This document shows positions 10,874-20,442 of a stretch of DNA of 64,000 bases, piece after piece. The position numbers and the translations under genes are program-made. The stretch is taken from NCBI RefSeq assembly GCF_029960645.1, contig NZ_JASBQY010000003.1, positions 173,312-237,311 of the forward strand. The letters run 5' to 3'. The stretch is from Arthrobacter sp. AL12 (lineage in GTDB: Bacteria; Actinomycetota; Actinomycetes; Actinomycetales; Micrococcaceae). The first letter of the stretch is position 1; each line of letters opens with the position of its first letter. The notes beneath the pieces were generated by a model. That model was not told where the DNA came from. It was given only the letters and a program-made list of their open reading frames with translations, and did not search any database.

Positions 10874-11707
10874 GTGGGACAGAAAGTTAACCCGCACGGG
10901 TTCCGACTCGGCATCACCACCGATCACGTATCGCACTGGTTTGCTGACAGCACCAAGCCCGGCCAGCGGTACAAGGACTTCGTCCGCGAAGACATCCGCA
11001 TCCGCCAGCTCATGTCCACGGGCATGGAGCGCGCCGGTATCGCCAAGGTTGAAATCGAGCGCACCCGCGACCGTGTCCGCGTGGATATCCACACGGCACG
11101 TCCGGGCATCGTTATCGGCCGCCGCGGTGCAGAAGCAGACCGCATCCGCGGCGAGCTCGAAAAGCTCACGGGCAAGCAGGTCCAGCTGAACATCCTCGAG
11201 GTCAAGAACCCCGAGATGGAGGCACAGCTTGTCGCCCAGGGCGTTGCTGAGCAGCTGACTTCCCGCGTGGCGTTCCGCCGTGCGATGAAGAAGGCCATGC
11301 AGTCCGCACAGCGTGCAGGTGCCAAGGGCATCCGGATCGCTTGCTCGGGTCGACTGGGCGGCGCAGAAATGTCCCGCTCGGAGTTCTACCGCGAAGGCCG
11401 TGTGCCCCTGCACACCCTCCGCGCGAACATCGACTACGGCTTCTACGAGGCCAAGACCACCTTCGGCCGCATCGGCGTGAAGGTCTGGATCTACAAGGGT
11501 GACGTCACCGCCAAGGAACTGGCTCAGCAGGCAGCTGCTGCTCCGTCCCGCGGCCGTGGTGCCAGCGACCGCCCGGGCCGCCCGGGTGGCGCTGACCGTG
11601 GTGACCGCCGTCGTCGTACCGACCGCCCGGCCGAGGCTGCACCCGCTGCTGCCGAAGCTCCGGTGGTTGAGGCAGCTGCACCGGCAGTAGAAGGAGGACA
11701 GGCTTAA
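10874..11707 (+). CDS. rpsC: 30S ribosomal protein S3
   Basis: A 277-residue S3 (uS3), forming part of the mRNA entry site and 30S helicase activity. The KH-domain motif with [13 protein letters not shown] at about 77-89 and the [13 protein letters not shown] block at about 158-170 are clear. The GTG start directly follows the rplV stop. The last 60 or so residues are a Gly/Arg- then Ala/Pro-rich extension ([14 protein letters not shown] and on), typical of actinobacterial S3. A GAAGGAGG at its 3' end is the ribosome binding site of rplP. Confidence 0.98.
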   Translation: MGQKVNPHGFRLGITTDHVSHWFADSTKPGQRYKDFVREDIRIRQLMSTGMERAGIAKVEIERTRDRVRVDIHTARPGIVIGRRGAEADRIRGELEKLTGKQVQLNILEVKNPEMEAQLVAQGVAEQLTSRVAFRRAMKKAMQSAQRAGAKGIRIACSGRLGGAEMSRSEFYREGRVPLHTLRANIDYGFYEAKTTFGRIGVKVWIYKGDVTAKELAQQAAAAPSRGRGASDRPGRPGGADRGDRRRRTDRPAEAAPAAAEAPVVEAAAPAVEGGQA

Positions 11708-12124
11708 ATGCTTATCCCACGTCGAGTCAAGCACCGTAAGCAGCACCACCCGGGTCGTTCCGGCGCTGCTACGGGCGGCACCAAGGTCTCCTTCGGTGAA
11801 TGGGGTATCCAGGCTCTGAGCCCGGCATACGTCACGAACCGTCAGATCGAGTCTGCCCGTATCGCGATGACCCGCCACATCAAGCGTGGCGGAAAGGTCT
11901 GGATCAACATCTACCCGGACCGTCCGCTGACGAAGAAGCCTGCCGAAACCCGCATGGGTTCCGGTAAGGGTTCTCCGGAATGGTGGGTCTCAAACGTCAA
12001 GCCGGGCCGGGTTCTCTTTGAGATCTCCGGTGTCGATGAAGAAACTGCCCGCGAGGCACTTCGCTTGGCGATCCACAAGCTCCCGTTGAAGGCACGCATT
12101 CTGCGTCGCGAAGGTGGTGAATAG
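11708..12124 (+). CDS. rplP: 50S ribosomal protein L16
   Basis: A 138-residue L16 (uL16), binding near the A-site tRNA. It begins [19 protein letters not shown] and contains the conserved [15 protein letters not shown] and [13 protein letters not shown] blocks. Its ATG directly abuts the rpsC stop, with a strong GAAGGAGG site inside the end of rpsC. Confidence 0.98.
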   Translation: MLIPRRVKHRKQHHPGRSGAATGGTKVSFGEWGIQALSPAYVTNRQIESARIAMTRHIKRGGKVWINIYPDRPLTKKPAETRMGSGKGSPEWWVSNVKPGRVLFEISGVDEETAREALRLAIHKLPLKARILRREGGE

Positions 12125-12126
12125 AA

Positions 12127-12456
12127 ATGTCAGTAGGATCCAAGGAACTTGCATCCGCACAGCTGGACGGTTTCGACAACGAGCGACTCGTTGAGGAACT
12201 CCGTAAGGCCAAGGAAGAGCTGTTCAACCTGCGTTTCCAGTCCGCCACCGGCCAGCTGGAGAACCACGGTCGACTGCGCGCGGTAAAGAAGGACATCGCA
12301 CGCATCTACACCGTTCTCCGTGAGCGCGAGCTGGGCATTCGTGCCGAGGTTGCCGCACCGGTTGTGGAAGCCAAGGAAGAAAAGAAGTCCAAGAAGGCGG
12401 CAACCAAGAAGGCCGATAAGGCTGAAAAGGTTGAGACCGAGGAGGACTCCAAGTGA
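12127..12456 (+). CDS. rpmC: 50S ribosomal protein L29 with C-terminal extension
   Basis: L29 (uL29), located beside L23 at the tunnel exit. The usual two-helix core of about 70 residues ([20 protein letters not shown] to [13 protein letters not shown]) is followed by an acidic/basic tail with [21 protein letters not shown], giving 109 residues. This tail is common in Micrococcaceae but absent from most bacteria. The rpsQ start overlaps its stop by 4 bp. Confidence 0.97.
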   Translation: MSVGSKELASAQLDGFDNERLVEELRKAKEELFNLRFQSATGQLENHGRLRAVKKDIARIYTVLRERELGIRAEVAAPVVEAKEEKKSKKAATKKADKAEKVETEEDSK

Positions 12457-12761
12457 GTGAAAAGGACGAGAACGTGACGGAAACTGTTTCCGGCGCAGCT
12501 ACGGCTGACGAGCGCGGTGACCGTAAGACGAAGCGCGGCTATGTGGTCTCGGACAAGATGGAAAAGACCATCGTTGTCCAGGTCGAGGACCGTGTGAAGC
12601 ACGCCCTCTATGGCAAGGTCCTTCGCCGCAACACGAAGATCAAGGCTCACGACGAAGAGAACACCGCCGGCATCGGCGACCTCGTTCTCCTCGCCGAGAC
12701 CCGCCCGCTCTCCGCTACCAAGCGGTGGCGTCTGGTGGAGATCCTCGAGAAGGCCAAGTAA
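12453..12761 (+). CDS. rpsQ: 30S ribosomal protein S17
   Basis: A 102-residue S17 (uS17), a primary 16S rRNA-binding OB-fold protein. The first 25 residues are an acidic extension; the core starts [22 protein letters not shown] and includes [13 protein letters not shown]. The GTG start overlaps the rpmC stop. It is the last gene of the S10 operon: a strong terminator-like hairpin begins 21 bp after its stop. Confidence 0.97.
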   Translation: MSEKDENVTETVSGAATADERGDRKTKRGYVVSDKMEKTIVVQVEDRVKHALYGKVLRRNTKIKAHDEENTAGIGDLVLLAETRPLSATKRWRLVEILEKAK

Positions 12762-12781
12762 CACCTGCAGCCTGGCTGTCA

Positions 12782-12819
12782 GAGAAACCCCCGTTCCCTT
12801 CTGGGAGCGGGGGTTTCTC
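12782..12819 (+). terminator. Terminator hairpin after rpsQ
   Basis: A 17-bp stem, GAGAAACCCCCGTTCCC pairing with GGGAGCGGGGGTTTCTC through one G-U wobble, closes a TTCT loop. The 3' arm ends in TTTCTC rather than a long T-run. Its position after the last S10-operon gene supports the call. Confidence 0.85.
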
Positions 12820-12947
12820 CGTATCCGGGGCCGGGTTTCCCGCTGGCCGCGTGGGCGACGCCGGCGGGCCGGGATTCCGGGGGAGCGCGGCGGCCGGCGG
12901 GGCGAAAGACTGCCGTGCGTGACGCCGTCGTCTGTGGTATTGGCCGA

Positions 12948-12977
12948 TTCTGACTGGGGCCCGAAACGTGCTAAGAT
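12948..12977 (+). promoter_or_regulatory. Candidate promoter of the spc operon
   Basis: TTCTGA (12948-12953) and TAAGAT (12972-12977) are separated by 18 bp, fitting an actinobacterial housekeeping-sigma promoter. It lies downstream of the rpsQ terminator and about 250 bp upstream of rplN. Recognised by pattern only. Confidence 0.5.
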
Positions 12978-13225
12978 TTTGAGTTTGTATGGCGCCCTCT
13001 GTGCGCCGTCATCAACCTCGTAAACAATCGTGCCACGGCATAGTGCCCCCTAGCGCCCCGATCCGTCGGGATCCGCGTGGGAAGCAAATGTTTTTGGCAC
13101 GGGAGTTTAGGCCTGGTCTGGCAAAATCCAGGCAGGTCAAGAGACACCCCGATCAACCGTTCCGCAAGGCTCATTCCGTAGGAAGATTTTCGGTCTGAGA
13201 ACCCGCGCGACGCAAGGAGTAAATA

Positions 13226-13594
13226 GTGATTCAGCAGGAGTCGCGACTCAAGGTCGCCGACAACACGGGTGCTAAGGAAATCCTTACCATTCGCGTTCTC
13301 GGTGGATCTGGCCGTCGCTACGCAGGCATTGGCGACGTAATCGTCGCTACCGTCAAGGACGCAATTCCGGGCGGCAACGTAAAGAAGGGCGACGTCGTTA
13401 AGGCTGTCATCGTCCGTACCAAGAAGGAACGCCGCCGTGCGGATGGTTCCTACATCAAGTTTGACGAGAACGCAGCTGTGATCCTGAAGAACGACGGTGA
13501 CCCCCGCGGTACCCGTATCTTCGGACCGGTTGGTCGTGAACTTCGCGACAAGAAGTTCATGAAGATCGTTTCTCTGGCTCCGGAGGTGCTTTAG
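13226..13594 (+). CDS. rplN: 50S ribosomal protein L14
   Basis: A 122-residue L14 (uL14), at the subunit interface and the docking site of the silencing factor Rsf[20 protein letters not shown] and the [16 protein letters not shown] block are diagnostic. The GTG start follows GCAAGGAGTAAATA. It is the first gene of the spc operon here. Confidence 0.98.
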   Translation: MIQQESRLKVADNTGAKEILTIRVLGGSGRRYAGIGDVIVATVKDAIPGGNVKKGDVVKAVIVRTKKERRRADGSYIKFDENAAVILKNDGDPRGTRIFGPVGRELRDKKFMKIVSLAPEVL

Positions 13595-13597
13595 TCC

Positions 13598-13957
13598 ATG
13601 GCTAAGATCAAGAAGGGTGACCTCGTTCAGGTCATCACTGGCGCCAAGGCTGAGCGCGGCGGCGACAAGGGCAAGCAGGGCAAGGTTCTGCGCGTTTTCC
13701 CCGAGACCAACCGTCTGCTGGTCGAAGGCATTAACCGCGTAACCAAGCACACCAAGGTCGGTCAGTCGCAGCGCGGCACCAAGACCGGTGGCATCGAAGT
13801 CGTCGAGGCGACGATCCACATCTCCAACGTGGCTCTGGTGGACCCGTCCACCAAGAAGCCCACCCGCGTCGGTTTCCGCACCGAGACCGTTGAGCGCGAT
13901 GGCGTGAAGCGCGAAGTGCGTGTCCGCGTGGCCAAGAGCTCAGGGAAGGACATCTAA
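13598..13957 (+). CDS. rplX: 50S ribosomal protein L24
   Basis: A 119-residue L24 (uL24), an assembly initiator with an N-terminal KOW motif ([24 protein letters not shown] reduced here to its landmarks at about 4-27) and [11 protein letters not shown] at about 47-57. It starts 3 bp after rplN, and its stop shares one base with the rplE start (TAATG). Confidence 0.98.
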   Translation: MAKIKKGDLVQVITGAKAERGGDKGKQGKVLRVFPETNRLLVEGINRVTKHTKVGQSQRGTKTGGIEVVEATIHISNVALVDPSTKKPTRVGFRTETVERDGVKREVRVRVAKSSGKDI

Positions 13958-14538
13958 TGACTGAGACTCTCGAGACTCCGGCAAGCAAGATCGTTCCTCG
14001 TCTGAAGACCAAGTACGCGGATTCCATCAAGAGCACGCTCGTTGAGGAATTCAAGTACGAGAACGTCAACCAGGTTCCCCGTCTGGTCAAGGTCGTTGTG
14101 AACATGGGTGTTGGAGATGCCGCTAAGGACTCCAAGCTGATCGACGGCGCTGTCCGCGATCTGACCCTGATCACCGGCCAGAAGCCGCAGGTAACCAAGG
14201 CCCGCAAGTCGATCGCACAGTTCAAGCTGCGCGAAGGCATGCCGATCGGTGCACACGCAACTCTGCGTGGGGACCGCATGTGGGAATTCCTGGACCGTCT
14301 GGTCACGCTGGCTCTGCCGCGTATCCGCGACTTCCGGGGCCTCAGCGGCAAGCAGTTCGACGGCAACGGCAACTACACCTTCGGTCTGACCGAGCAGGTT
14401 ATGTTCCACGAGATCGACCAGGATTCCATCGACCGCGTTCGCGGCATGGACATCACCGTCGTGACCACTGCCAAGACCGACGACGAGGGCCGCGCGCTGC
14501 TCAAGGCGCTTGGCTTCCCGTTCAAGACCGAAGATTAA
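13957..14538 (+). CDS. rplE: 50S ribosomal protein L5
   Basis: A 193-residue L5 (uL5), which binds 5S rRNA and contacts P-site tRNA. The motifs [14 protein letters not shown] (about 43-56), [21 protein letters not shown] and [17 protein letters not shown] are clear. The first residues are a short acidic extension. In many bacteria rpsN follows; here only a 90-bp gap separates it from rpsH. Confidence 0.98.
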   Translation: MTETLETPASKIVPRLKTKYADSIKSTLVEEFKYENVNQVPRLVKVVVNMGVGDAAKDSKLIDGAVRDLTLITGQKPQVTKARKSIAQFKLREGMPIGAHATLRGDRMWEFLDRLVTLALPRIRDFRGLSGKQFDGNGNYTFGLTEQVMFHEIDQDSIDRVRGMDITVVTTAKTDDEGRALLKALGFPFKTED

Positions 14539-14628
14539 TCTAGCTACGTAAAAGGTCCGTTACGTGCCGGTTCCCCTCGGGGACGACTGCACGGCGGAAA
14601 CCGTTATGAGGAAGGGCAAGAGCCCACC

Positions 14629-15027
14629 ATGACAATGACAGATCCCGTCGCAGACATGCTTACGCGTCTGCGCAACGCAAACTCGGCATACCACGATTCC
14701 GTGTCTATGCCGTACAGCAAGCTCAAGGCACGCGTTGCCGACATCCTGAAGGCCGAAGGTTACATCGCCTCCTGGAAAGAAGAAGACGCGGAGGTTGGCA
14801 AGAAGCTGACCCTCGAGCTCAAGTTCGGTCCGAACCGCGAGCGTTCAATCGCTGGCGTTCGTCGTATTTCCAAGCCGGGACTGCGCGTTTACGCAAAGTC
14901 CACCAACCTGCCGCACGTGCTCGGTGGCCTGGGTGTCGCAATCCTGTCCACCTCTTCCGGCCTCTTGACTGACAAGCAGGCTGGCAAGAAGGGCGTGGGC
15001 GGCGAAGTCCTCGCTTACGTCTGGTAA
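14629..15027 (+). CDS. rpsH: 30S ribosomal protein S8
   Basis: A 132-residue S8 (uS8), a central-domain 16S rRNA-binding protein and, in E. coli, the repressor of the spc operon. It begins [17 protein letters not shown] and ends with the conserved [21 protein letters not shown] precedes the end. GGAAGGGCAAGAG lies before the ATG. The 90 bp upstream contain no S14 gene. Confidence 0.98.
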   Translation: MTMTDPVADMLTRLRNANSAYHDSVSMPYSKLKARVADILKAEGYIASWKEEDAEVGKKLTLELKFGPNRERSIAGVRRISKPGLRVYAKSTNLPHVLGGLGVAILSTSSGLLTDKQAGKKGVGGEVLAYVW

Positions 15028-15045
15028 CGGGAAAGGAAGAGAATA

Positions 15046-15582
15046 ATGTCACGTATTGGACGTCTCCCCATCACCGTTCCTGCCGGCGTTGAGGTCAAGG
15101 TTGACGGCTCTGTCGTCAACGTCAAGGGTTCCAAAGGCGAGCTGAGCCACACTGTGCCCAGCCCGATCGAGGTTTCCCTGGAAGATGGCACCCTGACTGT
15201 CGCCCGCCCGAACGACGAGCGCGCCTCACGTTCGCTGCACGGCCTGACCCGCACCCTGATCGCCAACATGATCCAGGGTGTCACCGCAGGCTACGAGAAG
15301 AAGCTTGAAATCGTCGGTACCGGTTACCGCGTTCAGGCAAAGGGTTCTGACCTGGAGTTCGCTCTGGGCTACAGCCACCCCGTTAGCGTCTTGGCACCGA
15401 ACGGCATCACCTTTGCAGTAGAGACCCCGACCAAGCTCTCTGTTTCAGGCATCTCCAAGCAGCAGGTCGGCGAGGTTGCTGCCAACATTCGCAAGCTGCG
15501 GAAGCCGGACCCCTACAAGGGCAAGGGCATCCGTTACGCAGGCGAAGTCATCCGCCGCAAGGTCGGAAAGGCTGGTAAGTAA
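15046..15582 (+). CDS. rplF: 50S ribosomal protein L6
   Basis: A 178-residue L6 (uL6), near the factor-binding site at the base of the L7/L12 stalk. It begins [17 protein letters not shown] and ends with the signature [34 protein letters not shown] precedes the ATG. It lies 18 bp after rpsH. Confidence 0.98.
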   Translation: MSRIGRLPITVPAGVEVKVDGSVVNVKGSKGELSHTVPSPIEVSLEDGTLTVARPNDERASRSLHGLTRTLIANMIQGVTAGYEKKLEIVGTGYRVQAKGSDLEFALGYSHPVSVLAPNGITFAVETPTKLSVSGISKQQVGEVAANIRKLRKPDPYKGKGIRYAGEVIRRKVGKAGK

Positions 15583-15584
15583 CC

Positions 15585-15968
15585 ATGGCGATCGCAATTA
15601 ACAAGAAGCGTACGAACAAGAGCAAGTCTGCCCAGCGCAGCCGCCGCCAGCTTCGTATCCGCAAGCGCATTTCCGGAACGGCTGTACGTCCTCGTCTGGT
15701 CGTCAACCGTTCCGCACGCCACGTATTCGTCCAGGTTGTCGATGACACCCAGGGCCTGACCGTAGCGAGCGCCTCCACTTTGGAAGCGGACCTTCGTGCA
15801 TTCGACGGTGACAAGAAAGCCAAGGCCAAGCGCGTTGGCGAGCTCGTCGCCGAGCGTGCCAAGGCTGCCGGAATCGAAGCTGTTGTCTTCGACCGCGGTG
15901 GTAACAAGTACCACGGCCGGATCGCCGCCGTCGCTGACGGCGCACGTGAAGGTGGGCTGTCACTGTGA
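15585..15968 (+). CDS. rplR: 50S ribosomal protein L18
   Basis: A 127-residue L18 (uL18), a 5S rRNA-binding protein. [21 protein letters not shown] near the N-terminus and [25 protein letters not shown] at the C-terminus are diagnostic landmarks. It begins 2 bp after rplF and its stop overlaps the rpsE GTG by 4 bp. Confidence 0.98.
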   Translation: MAIAINKKRTNKSKSAQRSRRQLRIRKRISGTAVRPRLVVNRSARHVFVQVVDDTQGLTVASASTLEADLRAFDGDKKAKAKRVGELVAERAKAAGIEAVVFDRGGNKYHGRIAAVADGAREGGLSL

Positions 15969-16684
15969 CCGAAAATAACGAAAAGGACATTCAGGTGACT
16001 GAAGCTGTAGCTGCTCCGGCAACTGAGACCGCGGCGCCTGCTACCACCGACGGCGCCCGTGGTGGCGCTGCTCGTCGTGGCGAGCGTGGCGACCGCGGCC
16101 AGGGCCAGGGCCGTGGAGACCGTGGTGGCCGTGGTGGCCGCGACGGTGGCCGCGAAGCCGAAAAGAGCCAGTTCGTAGAGCGCGTCGTAACCATCAACCG
16201 TGTTTCCAAGGTCGTCAAGGGTGGTCGTCGCTTCAGCTTCACCGCCCTCGTCGTCGTCGGTGACGGCAACGGTATGGTCGGCGTCGGCTACGGCAAGGCC
16301 AAGGAAGTTCCCGCCGCCATCGCGAAGGGCGTTGAAGAAGCCAAGAAGTCCTTCTTCCGCGTTCCCCGCATCGGCAGCACCATCCCGCACCGCGTTCAGG
16401 GTGAGGCCGCCGCAGGCGTTGTTATGCTGCGTCCGGCTTCCGCCGGTACCGGTGTTATCGCCGGCGGTCCGGTCCGTGCAGTACTGGAGTGCGTGGGCAT
16501 CCACGACATCCTCTCCAAGTCGCTCGGATCTTCCAACGCCATCAACATCGTGCACGCAACCGTTGACGCGCTGAAGCGCCTCGAAGAGCCGGCAGCAGTG
16601 GCAGCACGCCGCGGCCTCCCGCTCGACGAGATCGCTCCTCCGGCAATGGTGAAGGCGCTTTTGAACCAGAAGGCAGGTGTCTGA
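15965..16684 (+). CDS. rpsE: 30S ribosomal protein S5 with long N-terminal extension
   Basis: S5 (uS5), a decoding-accuracy protein and the classical spectinomycin-resistance locus. The core begins [23 protein letters not shown] at about residue 64, followed by [12 protein letters not shown] and [14 protein letters not shown]. The first 60 residues are an Ala/Thr- then Gly/Arg-rich extension ([12 protein letters not shown]), making 239 residues. The GTG at 15965 overlaps the rplR stop; a second in-frame GTG at 15995 is an alternative start. Confidence 0.97.
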   Translation: MTENNEKDIQVTEAVAAPATETAAPATTDGARGGAARRGERGDRGQGQGRGDRGGRGGRDGGREAEKSQFVERVVTINRVSKVVKGGRRFSFTALVVVGDGNGMVGVGYGKAKEVPAAIAKGVEEAKKSFFRVPRIGSTIPHRVQGEAAAGVVMLRPASAGTGVIAGGPVRAVLECVGIHDILSKSLGSSNAINIVHATVDALKRLEEPAAVAARRGLPLDEIAPPAMVKALLNQKAGV

Positions 16685-16685
16685 G

Positions 16686-16892
16686 TTGGCTAAGAACGTG
16701 CTTGTCTCTGACGCACAGTTGGAGATCACTCAGATCAGGTCGTCTATTGGCGGCAAGCAGAACCAGCGCGACACCCTGCGGTCCCTCGGCCTGAAGCGGA
16801 TTGGACACACCGTTGTCCGCACCGCCGACTCCGTGACCGTCGGGATGCTCAACACGGTTCCGCACCTGGTAAAGGTAGAGGAGGCGAAGTAA
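16686..16892 (+). CDS. rpmD: 50S ribosomal protein L30
   Basis: A 68-residue L30 (uL30). The sequence includes [26 protein letters not shown] and ends [14 protein letters not shown] 16686 was chosen because it gives the conserved MAKN start just after the rpsE stop; an in-frame GTG at 16677 inside rpsE is possible. Its last base is the first base of the rplO ATG (TAATG). Confidence 0.95.
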   Translation: MAKNVLVSDAQLEITQIRSSIGGKQNQRDTLRSLGLKRIGHTVVRTADSVTVGMLNTVPHLVKVEEAK

Positions 16893-17383
16893 TGGCAGAG
16901 AAGAACACCGCCGAGAAGGCACAGGGCGCCGCTGAGAAGCAGAACGCACTGAAGGTTCACCACCTGCGTCCCGCCCCGGGTGCCAAAACCGCCAAGACCC
17001 GTGTTGGTCGTGGCGAGGGCTCCAAGGGTAAGACCGCCGGTCGTGGTACCAAGGGTACGAAGGCCCGTTACCAGATCAAGGCTGGCTTTGCCGGCGGCCA
17101 GCTGCCGCTGCACATGCGCCTGCCGAAGCTGCGCGGCTTCAAGAACCCGTTCCGGGTTGAGTACCAGGTTGTGAACCTGGACAAGCTCAACGAGCTGTTC
17201 CCGGAAGGTGGCGCAGTCACCGTGGAGAACCTGGTCGAAAAGGGTGCCGTTCGCAAGAACCAGCCCGTCAAGGTGCTTGGCACCGGCGACATCACCGTCA
17301 AGGTTGACGTCACCGTCCACGCATTCTCGGCCAGCGCCGCAGAAAAGATTGCTGCAGCAGGCGGAAGCACCGCCGCCCTCTAA
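16892..17383 (+). CDS. rplO: 50S ribosomal protein L15
   Basis: A 163-residue L15 (uL15), a late 50S assembly protein. The L15 core starts [33 protein letters not shown] at about residue 19 (landmarks only) and includes the [18 protein letters not shown] block at about 63-80. The N-terminus has an 18-residue charged extension. A strong terminator follows about 30 bp after its stop. Confidence 0.98.
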   Translation: MAEKNTAEKAQGAAEKQNALKVHHLRPAPGAKTAKTRVGRGEGSKGKTAGRGTKGTKARYQIKAGFAGGQLPLHMRLPKLRGFKNPFRVEYQVVNLDKLNELFPEGGAVTVENLVEKGAVRKNQPVKVLGTGDITVKVDVTVHAFSASAAEKIAAAGGSTAAL

Positions 17384-17412
17384 CGAGGCGGCGGGGCAGT
17401 TGCCCGTTGTGG

Positions 17413-17460
17413 AACTCCCGGTATCTAGGGGCTCAGGCCCTTAGGTACCGGGAGTTTTTC
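17413..17460 (+). terminator. Intrinsic terminator after rplO
   Basis: AACTCCCGGTATCTAGGG pairs imperfectly with the stretch ending in GGTACCGGGAGTT, and the stem is followed by TTTTTCATTTTT. This is a classic stem plus T-run, separating rplO from secY. Confidence 0.9.
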
Positions 17461-17525
17461 ATTTTTCCGGCCCTGCGATTGTCCGCAGAGCGCGTCCACC
17501 CGTTAGACTCGGTTGTTGGGTTTAT

Positions 17526-17552
17526 TTGACCTGTCTCACACGACTTTACTTA
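17526..17552 (+). promoter_or_regulatory. Candidate promoter of secY-adk-map
   Basis: TTGACC at 17526-17531 is a good -35; TACTTA at 17547-17552 is a possible -10, though the 15-bp spacer is short. It lies between the rplO terminator and the secY ribosome binding site. Weak pattern evidence. Confidence 0.3.
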
Positions 17553-17568
17553 TTACTCAGGAGGACGC

Positions 17569-18879
17569 TTGCTTAGCGCATTTGGCCGGGCCTTTCGCAC
17601 GCCTGATCTGCGACGCAAGTTGTTGTTCACGCTGGGAATCATCACAATCTTCCGCTTGGGTGCCTTCATCCCCTCGCCTGGTGTGAACTACCAGAATGTC
17701 CAGCAATGCTTGCAGAACGGTCAGACCACGGGCGGCATCTACCAGCTCGTCAACCTGTTCAGCGGCGGTGCATTGCTTCAGGTGTCCGTTTTCGCCCTGG
17801 GCATCATGCCGTACATCACGGCCAGCATCATCGTCCAGCTGCTCCGGGTGGTCATTCCCCGCTTCCAGCAGCTGTACGAGGAGGGCGCCTCGGGCCAGTC
17901 GAAGCTGACGCAGTACACGCGTTACCTGACGATCGCGCTCGGCCTGCTCAACGCCACGACCCTGGTGTCGCTCGCACGCTCCGGCCAGCTGCTGCCGAAC
18001 TGCCAGCTGCCGATCATTCCGGATGACAGCATCATCACCACGATCCTGATCATCATCACGTTGACGGCCGGCACCGGCCTCATCATGTGGATGGGCGAGC
18101 TCGTCACCGAAAAGGGTGTCGGCAACGGCATGTCGCTGCTGATCTTCACCTCGATCGTGTCCAGCTTCCCGGGCTCGCTCGGCGCCATTTGGACCTCGCA
18201 GGGCCCCGGCACCTTCTTCATGGTCCTGGTCATCGGCCTGCTGACCGTCGCTGCGGTGGTCTTCGTGGAACAGTCCCAGCGCCGGATCCCGGTGCAGTAC
18301 GCGAAGCGGATGATCGGCCGGCGGACCGTGGGCGGCACCAGCACGTACATCCCCATCAAGGTGAACATGGCCGGCGTCGTGCCCGTCATCTTCGCGTCCT
18401 CGATGCTGTACCTGCCGGGCCTGATCTCGCAGTTCAACCAGCCCAAGTCCGGCGAGCCGATTGCCCCCTGGGTGGAGTGGATCAACAACAACCTGGTCCG
18501 CGGCGACCAGCCGATCTACATGGTGCTCTACTTCTCCATGATTGTGTTCTTCACTTACTTCTATGTTGCGATCACTTTCAACCCTGAAGAAGTTTCTGAC
18601 AACATGAAGAAGTACGGCGGCTTCATTCCGGGTATCCGTGCCGGTAAGCCGACCGCAGATTACCTGCAGTATGTGCTTTCCAGGATCACGCTCCCCGGTG
18701 CCATTTACCTGGCTTTTGTGGCACTCATACCGCTGGTCGCACTGGTCCTGATCAATGCCAACCAGAACTTCCCGTTCGGTGGCACCTCGATCCTGATCAT
18801 GGTCGGCGTAGGTTTGGAGACCGTCAAGCAGATTGATGCGCAGCTACAGCAGCGTCACTACGAAGGGCTTTTGCGATGA
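17569..18879 (+). CDS. secY: Preprotein translocase subunit SecY
   Basis: A 436-residue SecY, the ten-helix channel of the Sec translocon with SecE and SecG. It begins MLSAFGRAFRTPDLRRKLLFTLGI and includes the plug-region LVNLFSGGALLQVSVFALGIMPYI. The TTG start at 17569 is supported by AGGAGG five bases upstream and by the family's conserved MLSAF start. A terminator upstream and promoter-like bases suggest it heads its own transcript with adk, whose ATG overlaps its stop by 4 bp. Confidence 0.98.
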   Translation: MLSAFGRAFRTPDLRRKLLFTLGIITIFRLGAFIPSPGVNYQNVQQCLQNGQTTGGIYQLVNLFSGGALLQVSVFALGIMPYITASIIVQLLRVVIPRFQQLYEEGASGQSKLTQYTRYLTIALGLLNATTLVSLARSGQLLPNCQLPIIPDDSIITTILIIITLTAGTGLIMWMGELVTEKGVGNGMSLLIFTSIVSSFPGSLGAIWTSQGPGTFFMVLVIGLLTVAAVVFVEQSQRRIPVQYAKRMIGRRTVGGTSTYIPIKVNMAGVVPVIFASSMLYLPGLISQFNQPKSGEPIAPWVEWINNNLVRGDQPIYMVLYFSMIVFFTYFYVAITFNPEEVSDNMKKYGGFIPGIRAGKPTADYLQYVLSRITLPGAIYLAFVALIPLVALVLINANQNFPFGGTSILIMVGVGLETVKQIDAQLQQRHYEGLLR

Positions 18880-19454
18880 CGAGAATGTTGATTATCGGAC
18901 CTCCCGGCTCCGGCAAGGGTACGCAGGCGGAGCGCATTTCGGAGCGCCTCGGTGTGATTGCGATCTCCACGGGGGACATCTTCCGCGCCAACGTCAAGGG
19001 TGAGACGCCGTTGGGCATCGAAGCCAAGACGTACATGGACGCGGGCGACTTTGTCCCGGACAGCGTGACCAACAAGATGGTCCGCGACCGGCTGAGCGAG
19101 GGCGACGTGGAAAACGGCTTCCTCCTGGACGGGTACCCGCGCACGACCGCGCAGGTGGACTACCTCGACGGGATCCTGGCCGACGGCGACCAGAAGCTCG
19201 ACGTCGTCCTGCAGCTCACGGCCGACGACGAGGAACTCGTCTCCCGCCTGCTGGGCCGCGCCAAAGAAACCGGACGCACTGACGACAACGAAGCCGTTAT
19301 CCGGCACCGCCTTGACCTTTACCACGGCCAGACGGAGGCCGTTGTCGCCAAGTATGCCGACCGCGGCATCCTGACCCGCGTTGATGGCATCGGCGGCATG
19401 GACGAGGTCACCGACCGCGTCATGCAGGCCATCAAAGAGGCCCAGAAGGCCTGA
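18876..19454 (+). CDS. adk: Adenylate kinase
   Basis: A 192-residue adenylate kinase (AMP + ATP to 2 ADP). The P-loop GPPGSGKGTQ lies at about 7-16, the AMP-binding region has STGDIFRANV at about 32-41 and the LID-side motif is DGYPRTTAQ at about 85-93. It is the short-LID type without the zinc-binding cysteines. The start overlaps the secY stop (ATGA), and a hairpin follows the stop. Confidence 0.98.
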   Translation: MTRMLIIGPPGSGKGTQAERISERLGVIAISTGDIFRANVKGETPLGIEAKTYMDAGDFVPDSVTNKMVRDRLSEGDVENGFLLDGYPRTTAQVDYLDGILADGDQKLDVVLQLTADDEELVSRLLGRAKETGRTDDNEAVIRHRLDLYHGQTEAVVAKYADRGILTRVDGIGGMDEVTDRVMQAIKEAQKA

Positions 19455-19470
19455 CCGGCCCGCAAACCTC

Positions 19471-19502
19471 GAGGCCCCTCCCGGATGATCGGGAGGGGCC
19501 TC
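19471..19502 (+). terminator. Hairpin between adk and map
   Basis: GAGGCCCCTCCC pairs perfectly with GGGAGGGGCCTC across an 8-nt loop. No T-run follows, so termination may be partial or the hairpin may protect the adk 3' end. Confidence 0.65.
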
Positions 19503-19557
19503 AGCCATTTGCCGGCGGCCTCACCGCCGGCACAGCCCCATTGAAAGGAAGTTGCGG

Positions 19558-20385
19558 ATGGCATTCGGCCAGCCACGCATCGAATACAAGACCAACGCCC
19601 AGATGCGTTCCATGCACGAGGCCGGGCTCGTCCTCAGCCGGGCCCTGGACGCCGCGGTTGCGGCCGCCGCGCCGGGGAAGACCACCAAGGACCTTGATGC
19701 GGTATTCGCCGCGGTGCTTAAGGACGCCGGCGCCACGTCGAATTTCCTGGGCTACCACGGCTTCCCCGCCACCGTCTGCACCTCAGTCAATGAGGAGGTC
19801 GTGCACGGCATTCCCGGGGACCGCGTCCTGCAGGACGGGGACATCCTCTCGGTCGACGGCGGCGCGATCCTGGGCGGCTGGCACTCCGACTCGGCCCGCA
19901 CCGTGATCGTGGGCACCGCGGACCCGGAGGACCAGCGGCTCTCCGACGTCACTGAGGCCGCGATGTGGCACGGGATTGCCGCGCTGGCGACCGGGAAGTT
20001 CGTCGGCGACATCGGCAATGCCGTGGACGACTATGTCTCCTCCGTGCCCGGCAAGGCACTGGGCATCCTGGAGGACTATGTGGGCCACGGGATCGGCTCC
20101 GAAATGCACATGGCCCCGGACGTCCCGAACTACCGCACCAACCACCGCGGGCCGAAGATCCGCCCGGGGCTCTGCCTGGCCATCGAACCAATGCTGGTGC
20201 GCGGCGGCATCGAAACGGCTGTGCTGGACGACGACTGGACCGTGGTGACCACCGACGGGAAACGCTCCTGCCAGTGGGAGCACTCCGTGGCGGTCCACGA
20301 CAAGGGCATCTGGGTGCTCTCCGCGCCCGACGGGGGAGCGGCGAAGCTGGCCCCGCTCGGCGTTGTGCCCGTCCCGATCCCCTGA
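19558..20385 (+). CDS. map: Type I methionine aminopeptidase
   Basis: A 275-residue enzyme removing the initiator methionine from new proteins. All five metal ligands are present: Asp100, Asp111, His177, Glu210 and Glu241. The GYHGFPATVCTSVNEEVVHGIP block is typical of type I enzymes. ATG 19558 was chosen because TGAAAGGAAG lies about 8 nt upstream; an in-frame TTG at 19552 is less likely. It follows adk, as in many actinobacteria, but after a hairpin. Confidence 0.97.
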   Translation: MAFGQPRIEYKTNAQMRSMHEAGLVLSRALDAAVAAAAPGKTTKDLDAVFAAVLKDAGATSNFLGYHGFPATVCTSVNEEVVHGIPGDRVLQDGDILSVDGGAILGGWHSDSARTVIVGTADPEDQRLSDVTEAAMWHGIAALATGKFVGDIGNAVDDYVSSVPGKALGILEDYVGHGIGSEMHMAPDVPNYRTNHRGPKIRPGLCLAIEPMLVRGGIETAVLDDDWTVVTTDGKRSCQWEHSVAVHDKGIWVLSAPDGGAAKLAPLGVVPVPIP

Positions 20386-20442
20386 GCCCGCGCTGCGGCG
20401 ACGTGCTCGCGACGCGCTTTCGCGCCTGAGACGCGAAGAATC

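Larger units (their letters stand above)
12762..13225. other. 464-bp intergenic region between S10 and spc operons
   Basis: No gene could be supported; the small open frames here resemble nothing and lack good ribosome binding sites. The region carries a terminator hairpin at its start, a promoter candidate at 12948-12977 and then a leader of about 240 nt before rplN that is likely untranslated. It shows that rplN is transcribed from its own promoter. Confidence 0.6.

Noticed and set aside
12989..13198. A 69-codon open frame in the spc operon leader
   Set aside because: It has no family resemblance or ribosome binding site and overlaps the presumed untranslated leader after the 12972 -10 hexamer.
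14539..14628. A possible small S14 gene between rplE and rpsH
   Set aside because: The gap is too short for even the 61-residue zinc-type S14, and no Cys-X-X-Cys coding pattern is present.
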